Source of the DNA: Muscardinus avellanarius
Lineage: Eukaryota > Chordata > Mammalia > Rodentia > Gliridae
Length of the DNA: 64,000 nt
NCBI GenBank assembly: GCA_963383645.1
Contig: OY726572.1
Span: 22,693,792-22,757,791, forward strand
Reading direction: 5' to 3'
Program-made: the position numbers and the translations under genes
Shown: piece by piece, positions 33,896 through 47,032 of the stretch
Numbering within the stretch: position 1 is the stretch's first letter
Layout: the number at the start of each line of letters is the position of its first letter
Notes under the pieces: generated by a model
The model's input: only the letters and a program-made list of their open reading frames with translations
Told to the model about the DNA's origin: nothing
The model's database searches: none

Positions 33896-34899
33896 ACAAG
33901 GCCTTCTAATGCTTCGGCCCCAAAGTCATTTCTGCTATTTTTGTTGGTTAATACAAATTACAGGGCTGGGCTGGAAGGAAATCGACGCCCTTCACAGCTT
34001 TTTGGGAGGAATAACAAGTTGCATTATTAAAGGGCTGACAGATGGAAGGAAACATGGCCATCTTTTGGAAAAATATACCACCACTGTCTATATCGTATGT
34101 TTGTTTGCTAGTTTATCAACTTCTCTATGAGTCTCCCTTGCCTGGTATTTGTATTGTATCCTAACTCTGTGGTTCAGTGGCTTTCATGAGTTTTCATGAA
34201 TTCTCAACCAATAGGTCTCAAAACACAGCGTCTATGTCAAAAGGCACAGAGGGTACCTGCTTGGGCCCCCACCTGCCCTTTTCCTCCCTGTCTTTTAGGC
34301 TCGCTCATTCATGTAGGGCATTTCCTAACCTCTCTTCCACCATAACCATCATTTTCTGTGCTGCATTCTAAGTATTTTGTGATGACACCTTTAGTCTGTT
34401 CATTCCTGTTTAGCTGTGTCGAATTTGCTGTTAAAGTTGATCATTGAAAAACTTGAAAATGAGGGATTTCAGTTCTCAAATTTACATTGAGTTCTTTACC
34501 AATTTTGCAATTATTATATTATTTGGGGTGCCTATAAAAAACTCGAGGATGTATTAGTTTTGAAAACATAGCAGTTTTTATTGGCAATTTCAATATCCAG
34601 AGACTTTGTGATCTGTTTCTGCTCTATTATTTTTCCTGATCATTCTGGCTCATGGATATCTTCTTTCTTTACGTGCTTGGTTATTTTTTACTGCATGCTG
34701 CTCAGGCTCCTTGGAATTTACTTGAGTTTCTTGGAAGTCCAGAATGCAGGTGCCTGTCTTGAGAGAGGGCAGAGCTGTTCAACTCTGCCAGGTACTGGAG
34801 GCATTACCGTTTGAGGACCGCATCAAATGACATGCATTGAATAAGGTCCTTAGAACAGTCTAGCCCCATGCCAAGCACTGACATATACTTTTCCAAGGA
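33896..34899. other. Intron 1 sequence, unassigned
   Basis: AT-rich, possibly very old L1; nothing firm. Confidence 0.45.
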
Positions 34900-35200
34900 C
34901 CCCCACCCCGACCTCTCTGAGAACCCAAATCTGCAGATGTTTAAGTTCCTTTTATAAAATAATATATTTGCACAAACCCATGTGCAGTCTCCTGTATGTT
35001 TTAAACTATCTCTTGATGACTTTAATACCTAATTTAATATAAATCCTATTAAGTAACTATGTTTAAGGAATAATGACAAGGAAAGCCTAGATATGTTCAG
35101 TATAGACACATTTTTAAAACATATTTTTGATGTGCAGTTCATTGAACCTGTGATATAAAACATGCAGATACAAAGGACTGACTGTACATACCAGCCCCCC
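34900..35200. mobile_element. Ancient dispersed repeat, Tigger-like
   Basis: AATCTGCAGATGTTTAAGTTCCTTTTATAAAAT to ATACAAAGGACTGACTGTACATA matches a common mammalian interspersed repeat with GGACTGACTGTA-type ends that I associate with DNA transposons. The name is not certain. Confidence 0.5.
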
Positions 35201-35214
35201 CCCCCTTAGGATGG

Positions 35215-35335
35215 AGTGTGCCGTCATTGCCAGGTTACAGATGAGAAAACCGAGACATTCAGTACCTTGCCCAAGGTCACCCAGCTAATAAGAAAAGGAG
35301 CCTGAACTGAGTCCCAAGTCTGAGTCCAGAGCCAC
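35215..35335 (-). repeat. MIR SINE
   Basis: GGTTACAGATGAGAAAACCGAGAC and CTTGCCCAAGGTCACCCAGCTAATAAG are antisense MIR. Confidence 0.8.
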
Positions 35336-35404
35336 CCTCTGTGTGACATTAGAACTCAAGAGAGGAAAGACCCGAGATCGGCCTTCTCTTTAAATTTCAA
35401 AATA

Positions 35405-35610
35405 GCGGCCATGATGGTGCATGCTTCTAATCCCAGTACTTGGGAGGCTGAGACAGGAGGACCACAGCCTCAGCTACATAGTGTGGCCCTCTGCAACTTA
35501 GTGAAACCCTGTTTCAAAACAAAGAATTAAAAAAAAAAAAAGAGGACTAGGGTATATCTTGGAAGTAGAATGCCTCTGGGTCAGTCCTCAGTACCCCCCC
35601 CAAAAAAAAT
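35405..35610 (+). mobile_element. B1-dID SINE
   Basis: GCGGCCATGATGGTGCATGC ... GGGTCAGTCCTCAGTACC. Confidence 0.85.
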
Positions 35611-37164
35611 TCAAAATAAGCTTAAGCAATACATATGAAAACAGATACCTGCTTTCAAAGTTTAGCTTATAAATCAGACACCGAATAATCTCAAAACCAC
35701 AGTTAACGAAACCAAGTTGGCAAGAAACCACTGATATAATAAAATATGATTTTTGCTAGAATTTCACTTTCCTTGAATGGGTCAGAAATTCTTCCAGGAG
35801 ACTGCCATGCGGGTGAACAAGTACTGGTTGCCTTGGTAACGCACCCTTGACAGGCCTGTCAATGCACAGCCAAGGGTGGGGGCCGGCTGAGCTCACTGTG
35901 AGAGCAGAGGTACCTTTCCCAACTCACACAAGTAAAGCGGGTCCATCTGGTTGGCAAGAAGCGTCCTTCCTGGAGGTTGGTTTCCCCTCTTTCCCTGGGG
36001 GAAGTTCTTCCTGGCCTCCTAGACATACTGTGTTTCCAAGTAAGAGTGAAAAGGAGCCTTGGAGTACTTCTGGTGGCCTTCATACTTCTGACTTGAGCGG
36101 GGAGGGTGCCTGCTCGGGCCCCCACCTGGGTGCCGGCAGAGCCCCCCCTGGCACTGGCTGTCAGGTTCTTTCCTCTGCCTTGCATGGCTGAACCTGCCCC
36201 ACCCTGCAGCAACTCACAGGCTTGCCTCCACGGTCCTGCCAGAGCAGCCAGGACGGGTCTGGGATTTTTCTCTGGGGGCTCAAAAGCTCCACTTCCCTGG
36301 GATGTCACCTGAGCCCCATAGATTTTTAGGACTTGTCAATTACCATTTTCATCAAGTTACATTTTGGCTGCTGTCAATTAACTGTCTGAGCACCCTTCGA
36401 AGAACCCAAGTTGGGCTGAACCTGATTGGCAGATACTTAGGCAAATGCGAGACACACGCTGGGGAGAGAGGATGGATTTTTATAAAATTACAGTGGAAGA
36501 ATTAAGCACTGGAATAGGTGCAAGTAGCTGTAATCGAGGCAACAGGGTTCCAAGAACTCAGGGCTGCATGTGGGCTGGAGAAGTCCCAAGGGGGAGGTGA
36601 GACTCCTTGAGAGCTATAAAACTAGTGGAACTAAAATAAACCCAGTGAGAAGAGACGGTGAGCAAGGGCGGGGCGCAGTGTGTGCACAGAGGTGGAGTGG
36701 GGCTCGCCCAGGGACTGAGGGGCAGGGAGCCGGCCATCTAGACTGGAGCGCATGCTCAGGTGGTGTAAGGGGAGGCGAGGACTTGGCTTCAGTAGGATGC
36801 TGAAATCCCAACACAGGCCACAAAGAGAGGTGGTCAGAGTGCCTTTGGGCTTACAGACACTTCTAAAATGATTCGATTTACATTCTTAAAGTTAGATCTC
36901 TTTTGTTTTACATCTACACAAAATGAATTCTTCCCTTCAACAGAGGTTGAAGGACTGACCTTCAGTCACAGGGCACGTCTCAAATTTAGATTGGCTGTCG
37001 TGGGAAGCGGGGAGCTCTTATGGCATGGTATAAATGGTATTTTGAGCCAGGCCAGCCTGCCAGCTTTGGAGTGTAGGGTCATGGGGTGAAAGTGAGAACA
37101 AGCTGGTGAATAAAGAGGCCTGGCTCAGAGGGAGAGGCCAGCAGGGCGGTGTTTTGTTTTTTTT
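35611..37164. other. Intron 1 unique sequence
   Basis: No gene or repeat recognised. Open frames at 35847-36312 on both strands lack any similarity I know. Confidence 0.5.
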
Positions 37165-37550
37165 GTTGTTTGTTTCTGTAGTGTTGGAGATTGAACCCAA
37201 GGCCTTATACATGTTAGGCAAGGGCTCTATCCCTGAGCAACATGCATAGGCCCAGCTTTAAATTTTTATTTTATTTTTGGTACTGGGAATTGAACACAGG
37301 GGCATTTCACCTTCAAGATAAAACCCCCAACCGCAGCCCTTTTTATTTTTTATTTTTTAATCAGGGCCTCACTAGGTTACTAATTGGTGAGACTGTCCTC
37401 GAACCTGTGGTTCCCCCGTCTCAGCCTCCCAAGTCCTGAATTTATAGCCCAGGCTGATTTTCTTTTGTTTATTTTTGCAGTTTTGGGGACCAAACCCAGA
37501 GCCTCATGCATGCCAGGCAAGTGCTCTACTGAGCTACACCCCAGACCTCT
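37165..37550 (-). mobile_element. ID element, B1-dID SINE and ID element in a row
   Basis: ID pieces at 37170-37245 and 37468-37545 (GAGCTACACCCCAGACC) flank a SINE at 37270-37460. Confidence 0.75.
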
Positions 37551-38489
37551 TTGGGGAGGGTGCTGGGCTCTGGGAAAGGCCATTGTGCGCCTCTGTCTCA
37601 GCCACTGTTTCCTCCTGCATCCTGGGGAAGAATAGTAGCTGCAGAGAGCCCCTTCTTTATACCACAACCTCCCCCCCCCCCGTGTCTAGGAGGAGACCTT
37701 CCTAATGGGGGAGACCATGCGATCCCTGAGAATTTCCCCCTTCCTGTTGGGGCTGCCTGCTCACCGCTCCTGCCTCATCTCAACTTGGGCATTCCTGGTG
37801 GCTTTGAAGGTTCTGTCCACAGTGGCTGCAGCACAGTTGGAGCCGGGAGGTGGTGATGGAGGACATTAGACTGGGACCAGTCTAGTCTCTAGCACGCTGT
37901 GAGCAAAGGATTGCTTGGTCCTCGTCACCATGGGACTCTCTTCTATAGCTTGTTCCTTCCTGGCTCTGGGTTGGCCTGAATTGTCTCCATGAAAAAGTTG
38001 AGAAAAATACCATGGAAAAGTGAAATATTTGAGGCCATGGGCAAAACTGCAGGTCAATTTTGAATGCGCTTTCTGCTGCCAGGGCTGCATCCTCCTGGGG
38101 CACGGGGTGTGCAAAGTTGGATAGGAGGTATGCAGCCGGGAATGGACATGGGAGGATGTGCTAGTCTCCACCTAGCCTGGGTCCTGGGGTGAGTGGCGGT
38201 TCTCCTCTGGCCAGTGGATAAGACACTGATGTTTTGACAATGGTGGATTGGGACTTTTCAAACTGTCTCCAATGGCTTTTGTAATCTCAAAAGACTAGAG
38301 ACTGAATCTATCTGAAGATTATGACATTGTTAATCCTAAATCATTCTTGATAAGCCTAAATTGAAAACAGTAAGGGCAGCTAAAAATACTGGCTTTGCAG
38401 ACAGGGCAGCTGCATATATTTCTAGAAGTTTATAACTCTGGGCAGAAGAAAAAACAAATAACCCTTATAACCTCCTTCAAAAAGACAGT
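37551..38489. other. Intron 1 unique sequence
   Basis: Nothing recognised. Confidence 0.5.
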
Positions 38490-38697
38490 GGCAGCTGGGC
38501 ATGGTGGTGTATGCTTGTAATCCCAGTACTTGGGAGGCTGAGACAGGAAGAATGTAGGTTAGCAGCCAGCTTCAGCTCCTTAGTGAGGCCCTCTGCAACT
38601 TAGACCCTGCTTCAAAAATAAAGAAATAAAAAATAGGGCGGCAAGCGTAGCTCAGAGACAGAATGCCTGTGGGTTCGATCCCCAGTGCTGGAAAAAA
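38490..38697 (+). mobile_element. B1-dID SINE
   Basis: AGCTGGGCATGGTGGTGTATGC ... GGGTTCGATCCCCAGTGC, with a B box matching the tRNA consensus. Confidence 0.9.
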
Positions 38698-39634
38698 TAT
38701 CATTAATTGAAATCACTGAGGTAGGTTAGCAGGACATGGGAAAAAAATGAACAAGCAAACATATTTTGCTTGATGCTTCAAAATCAGGCGGGGAGTTGTC
38801 ATCCCAAAGAAAGCACACAAGACCGGGGTAAGGAGAACTGCGCTCTGCACACAGCCCTGTTAGCGCCTTACTGAGTGGACTTTGGCACCTGTACCAACCT
38901 CCCTGGATCACTGGGTTCCTGAGGAAGTAGTGAATAAGGCAATTTCAGAGTTCTGCCCCCTCAGTCATGCTAGAATTCAGAGACACATATTCAGAGGACA
39001 CCCCAGTTGCCCCAGAGATGCTCTGACCTCAGTGTCACTTTCCGTTGACAGTGGCTTGTGGCTGCCAAGCACCACACCGACAGAAGGACACCTGTGCTCC
39101 TCAGGGCACTGGCATCCTGAGGCTGGAGCAGCATCCAGGTGTGACTTGGGGTTTTCTGACTCAGCCCCACAGCTGGTGACAGGCAGGGCCTGCTCCCAGT
39201 CCCCAGGAGCAGAGGATTTGGTCCAGCATGGGGCAGGGACAGTGTGGGCCTGCTTCTGTCCTCCCCTTTGTGCTCACCAGCACAGCTTGTTTTGCTCTTA
39301 GTGGGTGACAGGGCTGACTTTAGGCCTCCCCTTTCTTCCTGGCATGGCTCCTAGGAGCTGGTGGCTTCTCTGAGTTTATAAAAAGGACAAAAGGGCCATA
39401 AACTTGTCTCTAGGACTGTTGCGAGGGCATTATGCTTTTCAAAGAGCCCAGGAGTTTAATATGCTTGAGACCTGACCTGAGTTCCACTCCTGCTGGTTAG
39501 CCTTGACCCTCCTCCCTGGTGCCCGGGGACACTCCCTCCTTCCCTCCAGAGAGCCCAGTCTCCTCCCGTGTGTATGGCCTTCTGCACGCACAGCACTTTC
39601 CTGCTCTTTGCTCCTCACAGGGGAAGTCAGCTTT
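38698..39634. other. Intron 1 unique sequence
   Basis: Nothing recognised. Confidence 0.5.
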
Positions 39635-39715
39635 GTTCCCATTTTATAGATGAGGAAGTCAAGATGTGAGACACTAATTGCTTGCTCAAGCTCACCAAAT
39701 GGCTGGCCTTCCTGG
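39635..39715 (-). repeat. MIR fragment
   Basis: CCCATTTTATAGATGAGGAAG to GCTTGCTCAAGCTCACC. Confidence 0.7.
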
Positions 39716-39920
39716 AGGAAGTGGGGAGAGTGGACAATTGTGCTCTGGACACAGTATAAGTGGATGAACATCAAGGAGATCTATAAATCGGAGAGCACAC
39801 GCCATTTTAGTTTGGCTTGTGCAATCACCCCACACACTCTGGCAGCAGCTGGGCTAACAAAAGTTGGGTTTCCTTGTAGAATTAGGCTCTTAACCTTGCA
39901 ATGCCATGAGTGTCATCTGA

Positions 39921-39929
<9 letters not shown>

Positions 39930-39958
<29 letters not shown>

Positions 39959-40155
39959 AGATCTGGTGTAGAATCCAGAGGCATTTGACCTCCGAGCTAC
40001 ACCCCCTACCCTATTTTTTATTCATTATTTTGAAACCAGGTCTCACTGAGTTGCAGACGGCCTCAGTAATTAGCTGAAGCTGTCCATGAACCGCGATCCT
40101 CTGGTCTCAGCCTGCCAAATGCTGGAATTACAAGTGTGTGCTACCATGCCCAGCT
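39930..40155 (-). mobile_element. B1-dID SINE with 17-bp target duplication
   Basis: TCATCTGAGGGACTTTT is exact at 39913-39929 and 40156-40172. The tail is a long T-run (to 39956). Confidence 0.95.
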
Positions 40156-40172
40156 TCATCTGAGGGACTTTT

Positions 40173-40959
40173 AAAACTGTACAGGCTCAGCATAACCGGG
40201 TACTGCCCAGGTCAAACACATCTGAATCTTTGGAGGTGGGGGGATCCAGGCAGCAGGTGAGGGGTTGAGAGCTGCTGCTTTGGAAGGCGTGTTCCTGAGG
40301 CAGAAGCCATGTGACTGTACCTGGCTAAAGCCCGGGCTGGATTGGCCGTTTGCTGGTGCCAGGCCCCGAAGGTCACAGCTCCGTGTTCCCTGGATGACTG
40401 AGCTCAGTCAAATGAGTTCCTCAGAGCATGCACAGGCACTTTTCTCTTTCATTCCCATCAGGGTGGAAAAATACATGTGTTTTTCCCTTACTGACCTTAC
40501 CTAGGTGGGAATTTTTCCAGAAGCCCAAAGCCATTCATAGATTTGTGAGCTTGAAAAGTTGCCTTGAGGTCCCGTGACTTAGGTTCCATTATGTCACAAG
40601 TGCTCTGATAATTTCTCCCACGATGCCTCGAGCTACTGTGTGCTACTGTGTGCAAGAATTTGTCTTCCCATGTAGTTGGTAGGAAGCAGAGAGTAGGGTT
40701 GGGGCCCACATCCCTCCTGGAGTCAGTGGGGACAAGACGGAATAGCCCTAAGTTCCTATCTGGTTTTCAGGTCTGGACACTTCATGTTTAGATTCCAGGC
40801 ATTGCCCCTTTGAGACACCCCAGGGCTGTTATCATGGGTGATAACATGAATCATCACATTACCAAACCAAAAATGTGGACTTCTGAGCATTTAGCTGGAA
40901 ATCCCAGAACACTAAGGCTGCAAGGCTCTGGAAAGATGATCCATGTCAACCGCCTCTCT
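40173..40959. other. Intron 1 unique sequence
   Basis: Nothing recognised. Confidence 0.5.
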
Positions 40960-41255
40960 GATACTGAAATTAGAACAACTGTAACCACCAATTACTGCCT
41001 TGTATATGTCAGACACGGTGCTGACTGTTTACACACATCTAACCTTCATGTCATGGCTGGGTGTGGTGGCACACATCTGTGATCCCAGTGCTTGGGAGGC
41101 TGAGACAGGAGGATCGCAGATTCGAAGCAACTTAGCAATGATCTCTGCAACTTAGCAAGATCCTGTTTCCAAATGATCATTCTATCCTCATACCAACTAC
41201 ATGAGGCAGGCATTACCAAACTCACCATATAGGTGAGGAAACAGAAGCTTGGAGA
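40960..41255 (-). repeat. MIR/L2 repeat split by a B1 fragment
   Basis: CTTGTATATGTCAGACACGGTGCTGACTG before, and CATATAGGTGAGGAAACAGAAGCTTGGAGA after, the SINE at 41053-41178. Confidence 0.6.
41053..41178 (+). mobile_element. B1 half of a SINE
   Basis: GGCTGGGTGTGGTGGCACAC to GATCCTGTTTCCAAATGA; no ID half. Confidence 0.8.
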
Positions 41256-42059
41256 AGTCCAGATTAGGGGTGTCCAAGCTTTTCACCTCTGTCTGGTGTG
41301 TGTACCACAATCTCCAGTGTCTGCTTGGATCGGCACCCTGGGCCACCCATTCCTTTTTGGGGGCTTCCAGCTGTTCTACAAGGATCAACCTGTCTCCCCT
41401 GGTCTGGTCCTGGTTTGGGGGCTATGCAGACTAGGGCCAGCCCCCTTTGCATCCAGCCCTGCTGATACTGAAGGAAGTTCTCATAAATATTTCTCCTCTT
41501 CTTTTTCTGGTTTTCCCTGCTGTGTTAAATATAATGTTTATCTATATTTTTAATGTGCTCTGTCTGTCCTGTGTTCTCTTTTCCTTTTCTCCTTCAGTAT
41601 CTACTATTTCGATTCTCCTGCCTCATCCTGAGAGGGCTATTGCTCATCACCAGAGGCCTTTGCATAACTTCTTGTCAGTATCAGTCTAGGTTGGGGGTTG
41701 GTTGGCAAACTATGGCCCCTTGTCAAATGTAGCCTACTTGCTTTTTTTTTTTTTGTATAAGCCAGGAGTTAAAAGTAATTTTTGCATTTTTAGATTCTTT
41801 ACTCGTGTCTTTATGTCTAGTCATTCCAGTCACATTTTATGAAAAGATTCTCATTTCTCTCCTGCCTTTGTTTTTTGTAAAGGGCCAGTTGACTATGCTT
41901 TTGTGAGTCTATCTGGTCTCTCTCTTCTGTTGTATTGATCTATTTTGGTGAGGCCCGGGTCCCTTGAGCTGTTTGACAAGGTCCCTGTGAGAGGAGGCCT
42001 TCCTGTTTTGTATTTGGTTTTAATTGAATTATCAATCAAGCCAAATGATCTGGGTGGTC
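41256..42059. other. Intron 1 sequence, unassigned
   Basis: Includes GGGTTGGTTGGCAAACTATGGCCC (41691) to GTAAAGGGCCAG, reminiscent of a hAT-Charlie (MER5-like) end, but not firm. Confidence 0.4.
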
Positions 42060-43265
42060 TCAATGAGACATGCTGTTCTTTGCATATGAAGATGTTACAG
42101 GAAAAAGGGTATTAAGAAACCTGGGAATTGCTCAGAAATTTATAAAATCCCAAATAGTAAGAATCTGGCTAGTAAAAATGGAAACAATTACAGTTATTTA
42201 TAGATGCTGACTCTTTTGAGGAAAAGCCTGACATGACGCCTGCAAAATTAATTGGGCCAGCTTATATGATTAAAGAGTGTCCATGATTGCCACTTCAGGG
42301 AGTCAGAGCTAATCGATACATAGCCCTCCCGCCCTTTACAGGAATAATATAGGATGGAGTATGGATAGTAAGGGTTAAAGGAAAACAGACTTATGAAGAA
42401 GTTGGGTAGGCAGGGTCCTCCTTGGTGCTTGCTCACTAAAGCAGAAAAGAATTTTCTTAGTAAACAGTATAATTGGCATTATAAAAAATTAGGTGTAGAC
42501 ATTGTATGTTAGAAAAATAAGTTCAATGTGGGTTTGGTGGTTGGGTCAGAATAAGTTAATAGAATACCTAGTGGTTAAAATAGATAAAATTAGCAGTTAA
42601 TTTTAAAAGTAGAAATAGTATGTATAGTGTTTATAAGGATAAGTTTAGTTAAAGTTTATTATGGGTGATGGAGAGATCGGCCAGGTGGGGCCCCCCCTTT
42701 TGGGTGTTTTCTGACCAAAGATAAAAAAAAAACTTAATAAATTGTACACTTTGTATTTTAAAATATGAAACATAAATGTAAAATCTTTAAAGATCTTTTA
42801 TAATCTTTGTGTCCTTTTCAATGGAAAAGCCTCTTGTTTTTTTTTTTTAACTTTTGGTTTAGCCTTGGGTGTGAATGTGCTCTCCAGCTATTCAGAATTA
42901 CATTGTTATTTAGGTTAATATTGAATAGAATTGATTTCTGTGGCTAGGCAACCAGAATGAATTGTATGATGTTAGTTTGGATAATTTTGGGTGTTTTTTT
43001 CTTTCCCAACCACGGTATCGGGATATGAGCTCATCAGGGCAGGTGCGTGTTGAGAAATTTGTGTAAAAATATGTTTTGCCAAAAGTTGCTTATACCCAGG
43101 TGTACTGAGGGTATGTTTTGTCAAAAGTTGTTAATACCAAATACTGCCGTGTTAAAGCATATAAAAATAAAGCATTGACCCTGAATGGCAGAGTCACGCC
43201 TCTGAAAAGGGTTGACTCCTCGCTCACCTCCAAGAACCCCTGGATTGGCCAGAGCTGGTCTTTGG
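42060..43265 (+). mobile_element. Probable LTR-retrovirus remnant
   Basis: AT-rich sequence ending in a GCATATAAAAATAAAGCATTGACC block (43158-43181) followed by GAGTCACGCCTCTG, which looks like the R/U5 end of an LTR with an AATAAA signal. Upstream text has scattered open fragments but no family I can name. Tentative. Confidence 0.4.
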
Positions 43266-43284
43266 CTCTGTTTGTGTGTGTTCT

Positions 43285-44880
43285 TAGCTAATAACATGCT
43301 GCCTTGCTTACTGTAGCTTTATAGGAAGTTGGGTAATATCAGTTCTCTGGCTTTGACCTTCTTTAACATTGTATTGACTATTCTGGGTCTTTTGCCTCTC
43401 CTTATAAACTTTATTTATTTATTATTTTTGTCCATGGAGGCTTTTTTGTACACGTTTCACATCCCTAGAAAAAGAAGCCCAGGATTTTCCCTCCTGTGTG
43501 TTTCTGCCTTGCTTCCTCGTGGTCCATGATGCTAGTTGAGGTTGTCAGCACAATGAAACCAAACTGAGGAGACCGGAGCAGAAACCCCTACCCAATTCCC
43601 ACCCCATTCCCTCCCCGTCCCTCCCTCCCTTGCTTGGCTTAGTGATTGACTTCGATATGTTTAAGTACATTGTGTGTTTTAGAGATTTTCCTCTTCCCCC
43701 CTCCTTTCTCCTTCTCTAGGTTGGTCTTGTTTGCTCCTCTATAGGATTTCCTCTTTCAAGAGTTCCTCCTATGACCCATTTCTTCTTAGTTTTCACATAT
43801 TAGGGAAAGCATCTGCTTTCTTATTTTTTGTGACTGACTAATCTCACTTAGCATAACGTCCTCCAGTTCCATCCATTTCCCTGAAAATGATGTAATTGAG
43901 TTTTTATTGATGGCTGAGTAAAATTCCATTGTGTACATATCCCACAGTTTTGTAATCCATTCATCTGTTGATGGACATCTTGGCTGGTTCCATAGTTTGG
44001 CTATGGTGAATTGTGCAGCTATGAACATAGATACAGTTGCATTAGTTTGTTAGTTTGGCTTCCTATCTTTTGGGTAGATACCCAACAGTGGTATTGCTGG
44101 ATCAAATGGTAGATTTGTTCCCATTCTTCTGAGGATTCTCCATACTGTTTTCCAAAGTGGTTGCACTAATTTGCAATCCCACCAACAATGTCTTAGAGTT
44201 CCCACTTCTCCACATCCTCGCCAGCATCTGTTGTTGTTTGTGTTTTGAATGATTGCCATTCTAGTTGGAGTTAGGTGAAATCTCAGGGTAGTTTTGATTT
44301 GCATCTCTCTGTTAATGCATTTATTGGCCATTTGAATTTCTTCTTTCATGAAGTGTCTATTTAGTTCATTTGCCCATTTTGTTATTAGATGCTTTGTTTT
44401 CTTAGTGTTGAGTTTCTTGAGTTCTCTGTATATTCTAGATATTAGTCCTCTATCGGTGGTTTAGGTGGCAAAAATCTTCTCCCATTCTGTTGGCTCTCGA
44501 TTGAGGTTCTTGATAGTTTCCTTTGCTGAACAGAAGCTCTTCAATTTCATGCAATCCCATGTATTGATTCTCCTTTTAATTTGTTGTGCCTTTGGGGTCT
44601 TGTTGAGGAAATTTGTGCCTGTGTGTTGTAGTGTTGGACCTATGCCCTCTTCAAGGAGCTTCAAGGTCTCTGGTTTAATTTCCAAGTCTTTGATCCATCG
44701 TGAGTTGACTTTTCTACAGGGTGAAAAAGTGGGATTGATATCCAATTTTCTGTATATGGTTAACCAGTTTTGCCAGCACCATTTGTTGAAGAGGCTATCT
44801 TATTTTCAGTGTATGTTTTTGGCCCCTTTGTCAAAAATCCTTATAAACTTTAGAATCTATTTCTTGCTAACCACAAAAGG
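43285..44880 (-). mobile_element. LINE-1 3' half (ORF2 C-terminus and 3' UTR)
   Basis: The minus strand encodes typical ORF2 C-terminal motifs in three frames: [26 protein letters not shown] (44461-44745), [26 protein letters not shown] (44050-44349), and MELEDVMLSEISQSQ (43786-44028). A 3' UTR-like C/T-rich block (43590-43630) also appears in the other L1 copies. An older L1 antisense fragment is at 43285-43415. Several frameshifts; not active. Confidence 0.85.
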
Positions 44881-44914
44881 TTTCTACATTTTTAAATGGT
44901 TGTTAAAAAAAAGA

Positions 44915-45112
44915 GCTGGGCATGGTGGTGCATGCCTGTAATTACAGTACTTGGGAGGCTGAGATAGGAGGATCTCAAGTTCAAGACCAGCCTCAGCAGC
45001 TTAGCAAGCCTCTCAGCAACTTTGCAAAACCCTAATCCAAACACAAAATGGAGGCTAAGGAGTAGAGCTTATAGGTAGACTGCCCCTAGGTTTAATCCCC
45101 AGCACCACAATA
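44915..45112 (+). mobile_element. B1-dID SINE
   Basis: GAGCTGGGCATGGTGGTGCATGCC ... TTTAATCCCCAGCACCAC. Confidence 0.88.
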
Positions 45113-45156
45113 AAATAAAATGAAGAAAAGCATTTGATGACACCTGAACATTTTAT

Positions 45157-45363
45157 TTATTTATCTATTTATATATTTATTTAGGTGGTATCGGTGTTCC
45201 TGGAAGCCCTTCTACCTCTGGGCTACACTCCCAGACCTATTTTATACTTTTTATTTGGAAAGAGGGTCTCTTAAGCCAGCACGGCTGCTTCAAATCTGCA
45301 CGATCCTCCTGTCTCCGCCTCCCAAGTGTGGGGTTTGCAAGCGTGCGCCACCACGCCCGGTTC
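45157..45363 (-). mobile_element. Type-2 B1-dID SINE with target duplication
   Basis: GACACCTGAACATTTTAT (from 45139) and GACACCTGAATATTTTAT (from 45364) flank the element, one mismatch. Confidence 0.92.
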
Positions 45364-45589
45364 GACACCTGAATATTTTATGAAAGATAAATTATAGCTC
45401 TATGAATGAAGTTCATCCATTTATACCTTACCCATGGCTGCTTTCAGCACAGTGCATAGTTTTGACAAAGACTTTATGGTGGAAAGACTTAAAATACTGA
45501 CTATATGACCTATCCAGGCAGAATTGGCTGGCCCTGGTCTAGATCTTGGGCGTGTGGATTGCACTTAGCGTATTGGTTCCAAGCAGGAC

Positions 45590-45800
45590 CCATGGAGCTG
45601 TAAGCTAGGCTGCCTGTTTTCAAGTCCCCTGTCACCATTTGGTAGCCGTGTCACCTTTAGAATGCCATTTACTCTTTTTGGGTTTCACTTATCTCTAGTG
45701 GTGATAGGATCTACCTCATAGATGCGTGAGGATTAAACGAATTATTTTGTATGAGAGCCCAGGACAGCGACTGGCACATAGAGGCTCTATGTAAGCCATA
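45590..45800 (+). repeat. MIR SINE
   Basis: Text such as CACTTATCTCTAGTGGTGATAGG, CCTCATAGATGCGTGAGGATTAAACGA and GGCACATAGAGG is sense MIR. Confidence 0.75.
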
Positions 45801-47032
45801 GTTACCACTTATATTTTAATTCTGGCTTAGAAAAATTGTTGCCCAAAGGGAGAGATGATGAAGGAAATAGTTCAAATAATGCTTTCTTTGTCCATATATG
45901 AAGGTGTCAGTACTGATCTCACTAACACGTACAGGAAGGGGTGGGATCCGGATAGAAACATACCAAGTGCTGTGTGCACGTATGTCTATATCACTTTGAA
46001 TCTCCCATGATGTATAATTACAATGTACAAATCAAAATATGTAGGAAAGATTAAAAAATGTTACCAAAGTAGTCTCAAATCTCTACACTACTCCCAGAAT
46101 GACGATCATCTTACAATACACCTTCAAGTCCTCTCTTCCCAGAGCAGGCAGGCTCTCAGACCAGCCTGGCATTTGTGGCCCCCCAACCCAGCTCTCATGG
46201 TCTGTGCAGTCCTGTCTTGTCTGCCCACCCTTCCCTGCCCTCCAGCTACAAGTCTGTGTGCCAGCCTTTCCCAGCATTCAGCGCTTGCCCACACCACTGT
46301 GCCTTCCCAGCATGGGGGCTCTTTCTGCTCCACAGCTGGTTTCTGGGAATTGACAAAGGATCACTGGGTCTGGAGGTAGCTACAGCCATTATTCCTTGTG
46401 TGAGCTTCCACATGGAAGTGCTTGTTTTCATAGCCAGCAGAAAGCGAAAATATACTTCCTCTCCTCATGAACTCTAGATAAATTATTTTCGGGGTCTGAA
46501 AGTAAAGCTGCAGAAAGAGATTGGGGTGGAAAAGAAATTAAGCCTGCCTCTCAAGTCAGGTTTCCCCTTGGCCTTATCTGATGCTCTTTGTGTTTTTCTT
46601 TTTTTTCTGGTATCTGTTAAAGGAGATTATACTTTGGGTAGAGAATTAGCCAGATGGAGAGAAGTCGGAGGAAGAAAGGGATCTGAATCGCTGGATCATG
46701 TAGCTGTTGAAACAAATATCAAGATTATGCAGCAGCATGAAAAATGCTCACAATATAGCATTTAAAGAAAGCTTGCAGGATACAAAATTCTATGTACAGT
46801 GATTATAACTGAATGAAATGTATGCCTGAGCTGGGGTACGAGAATGGGAATAGATGACATCCCATTAGAGTGTGAGTAGCAGCAGTGGGGGGATTCTGTG
46901 TGTGTTGTTTTGATTTAGAGTGTTCATTTTACTATTTGCACAGTTAAGCTAAATATTATATGGAAAGATTCAACCCATACACTCAAAGTGAGTCTAATTT
47001 GCCTATTAGCATATGTAAAAAAGTAAGCCTAA
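45801..47032. other. Intron 1 unique sequence
   Basis: Nothing recognised; 46140-46360 is GC-richer with overlapping chance open frames. Confidence 0.5.

Noticed and set aside
35847..36312. 114- and 149-codon opposed frames in intron 1
   Set aside because: No similarity to known proteins, opposed overlap, no promoter or splice context.
38636..38695. tRNA-like GTAGCTCAGAGACAGAATG ... GGTTCGATCC
   Set aside because: It is the ID half of a B1-dID SINE.
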